Source: Sarcina sp. DSM 11001 (GTDB taxonomy: Bacteria > Bacillota > Clostridia > Lachnospirales > Lachnospiraceae). From it: a stretch of 44,294 nucleotides of DNA. The notes below the pieces were generated by a model. That model saw only the letters and a list, made by a program, of their open reading frames with translations. It ran no database searches and was not told where the DNA came from. Position numbers and translations under genes: made by a program. The DNA is taken from assembly GCF_900101015.1 (NCBI RefSeq), contig NZ_FNFZ01000008.1:1-44294 (forward strand), in the 5' to 3' direction. This document shows positions 39,901 to 44,294 of this stretch, piece after piece (position 1 is the stretch's first letter; each line of letters opens with the position of its first letter).

Positions 39901-42900
39901 GTCCTGGATCCCCGTGATCTGCTTAAAGCCCTTGCCTATGTCGCCATTTGCCTTATAGCCGGCGGTAACAGTGTCTGTCCACTCATCCAGCGACAGGGAC
40001 TTTCTGGCCGGATCGTAAACCGCCGAGCCTGCCAGCGGCGCCCTGAAGCCTGCGCCGCTCTTCGACGCAGTCCCCTGGGCGGACGCGCCGGGAGTCAGTC
40101 TGACAACTTCTTTTATATAAATCTCATCATCAGGGTATGCCGTATAGATCGTATAGGTTTCGTCCGTAAGCCATCCGGCTTCATAACTGATGGAGCCGTC
40201 CGACCCCTCGAATTCCACATAGCGGTCCTTCTTCCATGCTTCAAGGTCGAAATCCGCGTAATCCAGGAGGACCATGCTGTACTCGCCGAGCTTTTCGTCG
40301 CCCGCTGTAAAATCAAAGGAGACGCGTTCGTTGGCGATCGTCTCGTTCTGGATATTGGCGAACTCTTCCACCAGCGGTCCCGCAGATTCGTCGATGTTCC
40401 TGGCCTCCGCGAGGAATTCCGCCATATCGTCCATATCCATACTGTCATCGATGGCATCGCCGCTCGCATTGTCGCATTTGACGGCCACTTTGCAGGGGAC
40501 GTCGGAGAAAGAACGGTAATCGCGGGTCCCGACCCAGACCCCGCCGGCCTCGTCGTAGGTACAGGTCACTGCCGTCCTGTCGCCGGCGGCATTTGTGGTG
40601 ATCACGCGGACGTTGCTGATGCCTTCCACACTCTCGCCCGTAAACTCCACCAGGAAGGTGAAGGTCGGATAGGACGGCCAGTAGTTATAGGTCGGCACAG
40701 TGCTTTCGGGGTGCAGGAAATCAAATACGGTCCTGTACTCCGTCGGGCGGAGGTTGGAGCTCGGATGCGCCGTATTGATCATGGTCACTTTCGAGACCTG
40801 GACAAAGTTGGCGTTATAGAGAATGCCGGCCTTCTCCGTCTCGATATCGCCGTATTCGCTGTTCTCAACCTGTGCGTAGATTTCGTGGTAGGAGTATTTA
40901 AGCGGCCGGACCAGGTCGAATTCCAGACTCCAGGTGCCGTTCTTGTTCGTCTCGGTGGTCCCGACTGCCTGGCCGTTGTCATACACTGTTACTTCACTGC
41001 CCCTGGCGGTCTTGCCCGAGACTGTGACCTTCTTAAATCCTGTCCTGGAAGGGACGGAAATGCTGGCTGCTTCGACGCCCACAGAAACCGCGCCGACGGG
41101 CTGCATGACATCTTCCGTTCCTTTTTTGAAAGAAAGATAGGCATGGGCCTTTTTGACGCCCGAGGACGTGGGCACGACGTAGAACCGCACTGTTCCCTTT
41201 CCGGTATTCATCCGGACCGTGACCTGTGTACTGCCGGTCTCGTCATCCTCCTGCACCGTGCACGCTGCTGCCCTGCCGTCAGACGTAAGGCTTCCCTGCA
41301 CGAAGGTGAGGCCGTCGGGAATTTCAAAAGTGAGCGTCTCCCCGGAGGTCTGTGCAGCCTTCTGCCTGTCGATCTCATAGGTCGCCCGCAGAGTCACATA
41401 CTGGCCTGTCGTGACCTTGCCGGCAGCGGTCCAGAAACGAGTGGCGTTATCCACTGTATAGTACAGCTTCGTCTCGTCAAGATCCGGAACGGTCACGTTC
41501 TCCAGGACCGTGATCACGCCGTTGTTGATGGTTACGTTCTGTCTGACAAAATCCGTACCTTCCGCAAGTCCGAGTTCCGCCAGTCTGCCAAAGGAATCCA
41601 GTCCCTGCAGAAGGGCTGTCTTCTCGATCAGGACCAGGGTATAGTCTCCTGCGGAAAGCGGTTTTGACGCATAGCTGCCTGCAGCTGTACCGGATTCCAT
41701 GATCCTGCCTGAGGCATCGAAGATCATCACGGTACTTCTGGAATTCTCCGCGTCGGAAGCCTTGATCCCGTCAAGCCGGAGCTTTCCGTTTTCCACAAGG
41801 AGCCACTCTGCGCTCCCGCAGCGGTTCTCGTCGAGGGTGACGGTCACATCTTCCGCCGTCAGCACTTTGTTTTCATCCTGCAGGGACAGGCGGATCCGGT
41901 CCCCGGCTGCCGCAGCGTCTCCGCCCAGATTCAGATAGGGATACTGGAAACGGAAATCCTTGACGGATTTCTGCTTTGTTTCATTGTAAACAGACAGGAC
42001 AAGCCCGTTCGCATTAGTCTGCACAGTGATTTCGGGTTCTTCCCCCGGTACCGCCGCAGCCTGTCTGCCAAGCGTCAGGGTGATCTTGTCCGCCGGTATC
42101 TTTTCCAGGACGGCGTTCACAACAGCTGTGCCCTCCTGGATACTGCTCTCGGAAACAGCATAAGCGCCGTCATAATATCCTTCCGCTGAGACAGTCAGTG
42201 CGGCACGTGCCTTTTTGGCATCCAAAGTGAAGGCTCCGGCTTCATCCGCCTGTGCCTCTACTGTCTTGTCATACATGCCGTTCAGGGTCTGCTTCAGCTC
42301 CAGCGCCGCATTCGGGATGGCAGCGCCTTCCGCGTCCTTGACGGTACCCCGGACTGTGATGGTCTCAAATGCCCTCAGGGTGATCTCAGCGGTGCCGTCT
42401 GTACTGCCGGCGGTATAGGTCACGTCATCGGGCTGGATATAGAGGCTTCCCAGTTCTTCGTTCAGGATGACCCTGCAGACGACCTGCGTCCCGGCCTGCA
42501 CGTTCCGCAGCTTTTTACCGGTGCCCAGAAGGGTATCGGAATCTGATGCGTACCAGGAGACGGAATATCCGTTTACAATTGTTTCTCCATTCGGATCCGT
42601 GACTTTGACGCTGACCGCGGATCCGGTATTGGTCAGGTTCTCATAGGAGATCCCATGGTCGATGGCATACTGCTCAGCCGTGCTGCCCGGGACTACATAC
42701 ATCACGAGGGAGGAGCTGTTGGTCTCCAGGATCGCGTCGTTGTCCAGTGTAGTGACGCTCTCGGGAACGATGAGCTGGGTCAGATTCTTTGCGTTTTTAA
42801 AGGCCAGCGATCTGATCGTGGTCACGCCGTCCGGAATCTCCAGAACGGTCAGAGACTCACAGTTTTCAAAGGCCCAGCCCCTGATCTCCCGCAGGGAATC

Positions 42901-44294
42901 GGGAAGAGTCACCTCTTCCAGGGACCTGCAGTTGATCAGACATCTGTCCGGAAGATAGGTCAGGCCCTCCGGGAAGGCGACGCCCATAAGGCTCTTGCAG
43001 TCGGTAAACGCATAGCTTTCAATTTCCTCCAGGCCTTCGGGCAGGACGATCTCCTCCAGGGACTCGCACCGCTCAAACGCGCTGTTTTTGATCGTCGTGA
43101 GAGAAGCCGGCAGAGAGACCTCCTTCAGGGCCAGGCACCGGCGCAGCGCTCTCGTGGGCAGGATCCTGATCCCATTGGGGAAGTCGATCCGCGGCAGCTT
43201 CTCACAGCCGCTGAAGACCTCCTCTCCCATTGTCCGGAGGCTTGCGGGAAGTCCGACCTGCGTGAGGGAACGGCATTCCGCAATGGCATTGCGGCCGAGC
43301 TTCGTAATGCCTTCGGGCAGCGTGATCTCAGTCAGGGTGTCGATCCAGTCAAAGCCATAGGCCGGGATCTCCGTGGTCCATCCGAGCTCATAGTCCGCCC
43401 CGGAGCCAGTGGGGCCGGCTGTAGTGAGTGCCGTGTTCCGGAAAACCTGGATGCCCATTTCATTGACTGTACCCGGCATGGTGACTTTTTTCAGAGCGGA
43501 GCAGCCATAAAAAGCGTATTCTCCAATTTTGGACGTGCCTTCCGGGATCGCGACAGACTCGAGCAGCTTGTCGTTCTCAAAAGCGCTGTTTCTGATCGTC
43601 TCCAGTGTACTGCCCTCCGAAAAGGTCACTGTCGTCAGGGATGTGCAGTCGCGGAAAGCATTGCTCCCGATCACTTTGAGCGCGGCAGGGAACTCGATCC
43701 CGGTGAGGGCAGTACAGCCGCGGAAAGCAGCTTCGCCGATCTCTGTGAGATTTGCGGGAAGCGTGATCCCTTCCATCGATGTTCTGTTCCTGAAAACCTC
43801 TCTCCCGATACCGGTGACAGTATAGCCGTTCAGCTGATCCGGGATCACGATCTCCGCGGATTCATCCTTCCAACTGAGGATCGTCAGTGTCTTGTCTTTT
43901 TCATTGACAGAAGCTGTATAGGGAATCGCCGCGACCGCTTCGTCGCCGACAGGCTCTCCGTTCCGCGTCAGAACGGCCCAGCAGGGAACGAGGCCGAAAA
44001 TGTATTCGGAAAGATCATTTTGCAGATCCAGGATGTTAAACCAGCTGTCAGCGCTTTCCATCTGGACAGCCTGCACGCCGTCACCCCGCAGAATGGTCCT
44101 GTGGGAGCCGGATGCGCGGAAGGCTTCTCTCCGGCCGTTCTGGCAGAAATTTCCTTCCAGTTCCAGTGTACCCGCGGTCAGGGTATTTTCCACATAGACA
44201 TCATTTCTGTCGCGGAAGTCGTGGAAGCCGCTTACATAGAGCTCCCCTTCCACCTTCACATAGTCATTTTCGTTGGTCATGACGAGGACGCCGC
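36958..44294 (-). CDS. Large BspA-like LRR surface protein, 5' end outside window
   Basis: At least 2440 residues. The frame is still open at the window edge, so the first visible ATG (44280) is probably internal. Residues below are counted from it. Order: a beta region (1-110), about 15 BspA-type leucine-rich repeats (about 150-540; units like TSLTTVTFSEGSTLETIRNSAF), and a carboxypeptidase-regulatory-like domain (about 637-700). Several beta-sandwich domains follow, including an Ig-like TVSGKTARGSEVTVYDNGQ (about 1073-1127). A Lys-rich helical part (about 1440-1633) and a Cys cluster CPCEKGGGKCECDP (about 1635-1648) come next, then an acidic linker, a Cna-like domain, two YDG/MBG-type repeats (about 2036-2170), a Big_2-like domain, and two Fn3 domains to the end. 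There is no LPxTG or C-terminal membrane segment. Probably secreted, with the signal peptide off-window; adhesion is inferred. Confidence 0.9.
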   Translation of the reverse strand, partial: GVLVMTNENDYVKVEGELYVSGFHDFRDRNDVYVENTLTAGTLELEGNFCQNGRREAFRASGSHRTILRGDGVQAVQMESADSWFNILDLQNDLSEYIFGLVPCWAVLTRNGEPVGDEAVAAIPYTASVNEKDKTLTILSWKDESAEIVIPDQLNGYTVTGIGREVFRNRTSMEGITLPANLTEIGEAAFRGCTALTGIEFPAALKVIGSNAFRDCTSLTTVTFSEGSTLETIRNSAFENDKLLESVAIPEGTSKIGEYAFYGCSALKKVTMPGTVNEMGIQVFRNTALTTAGPTGSGADYELGWTTEIPAYGFDWIDTLTEITLPEGITKLGRNAIAECRSLTQVGLPASLRTMGEEVFSGCEKLPRIDFPNGIRILPTRALRRCLALKEVSLPASLTTIKNSAFERCESLEEIVLPEGLEEIESYAFTDCKSLMGVAFPEGLTYLPDRCLINCRSLEEVTLPDSLREIRGWAFENCESLTVLEIPDGVTTIRSLAFKNAKNLTQLIVPESVTTLDNDAILETNSSSLVMYVVPGSTAEQYAIDHGISYENLTNTGSAVSVKVTDPNGETIVNGYSVSWYASDSDTLLGTGKKLRNVQAGTQVVCRVILNEELGSLYIQPDDVTYTAGSTDGTAEITLRAFETITVRGTVKDAEGAAIPNAALELKQTLNGMYDKTVEAQADEAGAFTLDAKKARAALTVSAEGYYDGAYAVSESSIQEGTAVVNAVLEKIPADKITLTLGRQAAAVPGEEPEITVQTNANGLVLSVYNETKQKSVKDFRFQYPYLNLGGDAAAAGDRIRLSLQDENKVLTAEDVTVTLDENRCGSAEWLLVENGKLRLDGIKASDAENSRSTVMIFDASGRIMESGTAAGSYASKPLSAGDYTLVLIEKTALLQGLDSFGRLAELGLAEGTDFVRQNVTINNGVITVLENVTVPDLDETKLYYTVDNATRFWTAAGKVTTGQYVTLRATYEIDRQKAAQTSGETLTFEIPDGLTFVQGSLTSDGRAAACTVQEDDETGSTQVTVRMNTGKGTVRFYVVPTSSGVKKAHAYLSFKKGTEDVMQPVGAVSVGVEAASISVPSRTGFKKVTVSGKTARGSEVTVYDNGQAVGTTETNKNGTWSLEFDLVRPLKYSYHEIYAQVENSEYGDIETEKAGILYNANFVQVSKVTMINTAHPSSNLRPTEYRTVFDFLHPESTVPTYNYWPSYPTFTFLVEFTGESVEGISNVRVITTNAAGDRTAVTCTYDEAGGVWVGTRDYRSFSDVPCKVAVKCDNASGDAIDDSMDMDDMAEFLAEARNIDESAGPLVEEFANIQNETIANERVSFDFTAGDEKLGEYSMVLLDYADFDLEAWKKDRYVEFEGSDGSISYEAGWLTDETYTIYTAYPDDEIYIKEVVRLTPGASAQGTASKSGAGFRAPLAGSAVYDPARKSLSLDEWTDTVTAGYKANGDIGKGFKQITGIQDAIDLGNDFLNVGANESTLRYALGEYKNAIIRKNCKCITKDMKDGYWRDAEDIEKQIDDYVRRANILMGGTYAAGLVMDYCGGKVLKFGGKLAKLGCKKLYKAAMKRYGGKVSRSVRRAVFHGAAIIANEAGGYVEKKMGDLTKYVTGLFDVKGVVQDGFISLRDYIRNSIRALNVYKCPCEKGGGKCECDPNQEDPDEEPEEEPDEHGGGPDGGGYTGIRSATPIADPSGYVYEAVPSNRVEGVTATIYQYAEIIDYDEYGEETGRRKEEVKWDAENYDQVNPQTTDTYGIFGWDVPEGSWVVKFNKEGYEDADSYNDAAATYAGENGKHYLPVPPIQTEVNTAMVSTAAPEVAGVSAYEGEIDIDFSQYMQIDTVNTSNVTVTASGGTAVTGTIEPLNAEDNYDGTARYASSFAFRPAQTAGALSGTVTVAVKNVKNYAGTAIAAAYSGQHAVTVMPRSLEITGETGMLHHDSTELTIRVLPAEAGAGRTLTITSYSPSIVSVGQQTVTTDENGLASVTLEGSLPGQGILEIALDGTKIAEEKQITVTARQAASAIRSLEDGNAAITLETEGLTYDGREKKPAVRVSYDGSGLEEGTDYTVTYSNNIKAGTDTAKVTVTGTGLYEGTLEQTFSIARAALASADVTLASGTYTYNGKSQKPAVTVKHGGKKLASGTDYSVTYSDNVHAGTASVKVAGKGNYKGTVTKKFTIAKAAQSIKLTVDATKIAVGKTTAIKVSGTKGSISFKSASEKLATVKKKDSKTGTVKAVKVGKVKITVTAAKTSDFNAVSKAVTISVVPAATSTFKADNQVTGIMLTWKKVAGANAYIIYRGSTQIAAIKNGSTVTYTDKKANTNGTKYTYKIIASASSTGRSTLSKSVTTYRVARPAISTLTNSGAKKMTVKWGKNAKASGYQIQYSTDKTFKTGNNSVTISGASTVAKAITGLTKGKTYYVRIRTFKTAGSTKYFSAWSPVKNVKITK

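Noticed and set aside
38911-41667. 918-codon open frame on the + strand
   Set aside because: Lies fully antisense to the large surface-protein gene, whose frame gives clear domains; the + translation shows no family character. It reflects GC-rich codon use.

Overview
The window looks like a chromosomal segment of a Gram-positive Clostridia, most likely a Lachnospiraceae-type gut or rumen anaerobe. The pointers are sortase-type Cna/VWA and BspA-like surface proteins, a DUF6465-like protein, ATP-dependent PEP carboxykinase, an OFA-family MFS carrier, and the Firmicutes gene order holB-ricT-trmN6-rsmI. The species call is inference; no rRNA or tRNA gene is present.

Layout. Bases 1-575 carry no convincing protein gene but hold a candidate structured RNA (about 281-556, + strand). 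Next comes a decapitated copy of an adhesin 3' end (576-736) cut by a long REP-like palindrome, then a giant LPxTG-type adhesin (911-11554, -). A minisatellite-rich stretch and a HAD phosphatase follow (to 13633), then a DUF6465-like protein (14021-14530). On the + strand, 15018-20055 is a three-gene envelope operon: a double zinc-ribbon membrane protein, a TPM-domain protein and a CotH-type kinase. The first two resemble the B. subtilis YdjG/YdjH pair of the PspA envelope-stress operon. From 20253 to 27269 the - strand carries an OGG-type glycosylase, an OFA-type MFS carrier, pckA, and a scrB/Cof-phosphatase pair. An AI-2E family permease and a DUF1349-like protein are on + (27725-29876). The - strand then carries rsmI, trmN6, ricT and holB (29989-34715), pyk (35002-36417), and a very large LRR/Ig/Fn3 surface protein that runs off the right edge (36958-44294).

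The most unusual property is the density of short tandem repeats. They fill most intergenic gaps, with 8 to 53 bp units. In-frame versions (units a multiple of 3) interrupt or extend ordinary housekeeping proteins: HAD phosphatase, OGG glycosylase, HolB, TrmN6, RicT, the AI-2E permease, CotH, the zinc-ribbon protein and the DUF6465-like protein. In HolB the array sits inside the zinc-binding module, and in OGG between two N-terminal domain segments. This suggests a genome in which minisatellites arise or spread frequently and are tolerated in surface loops.

Metabolically, pckA and pyk act at the PEP/pyruvate/oxaloacetate node and scrB with its Cof-type phosphatase in sucrose-phosphate use. 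The rest is cell-surface biology (adhesin, LRR protein, CotH/TPM/zinc-ribbon) and information processing (HolB, RicT, TrmN6, RsmI, OGG). All start sites, family names and structures were judged by eye from the sequence; no database search was possible.
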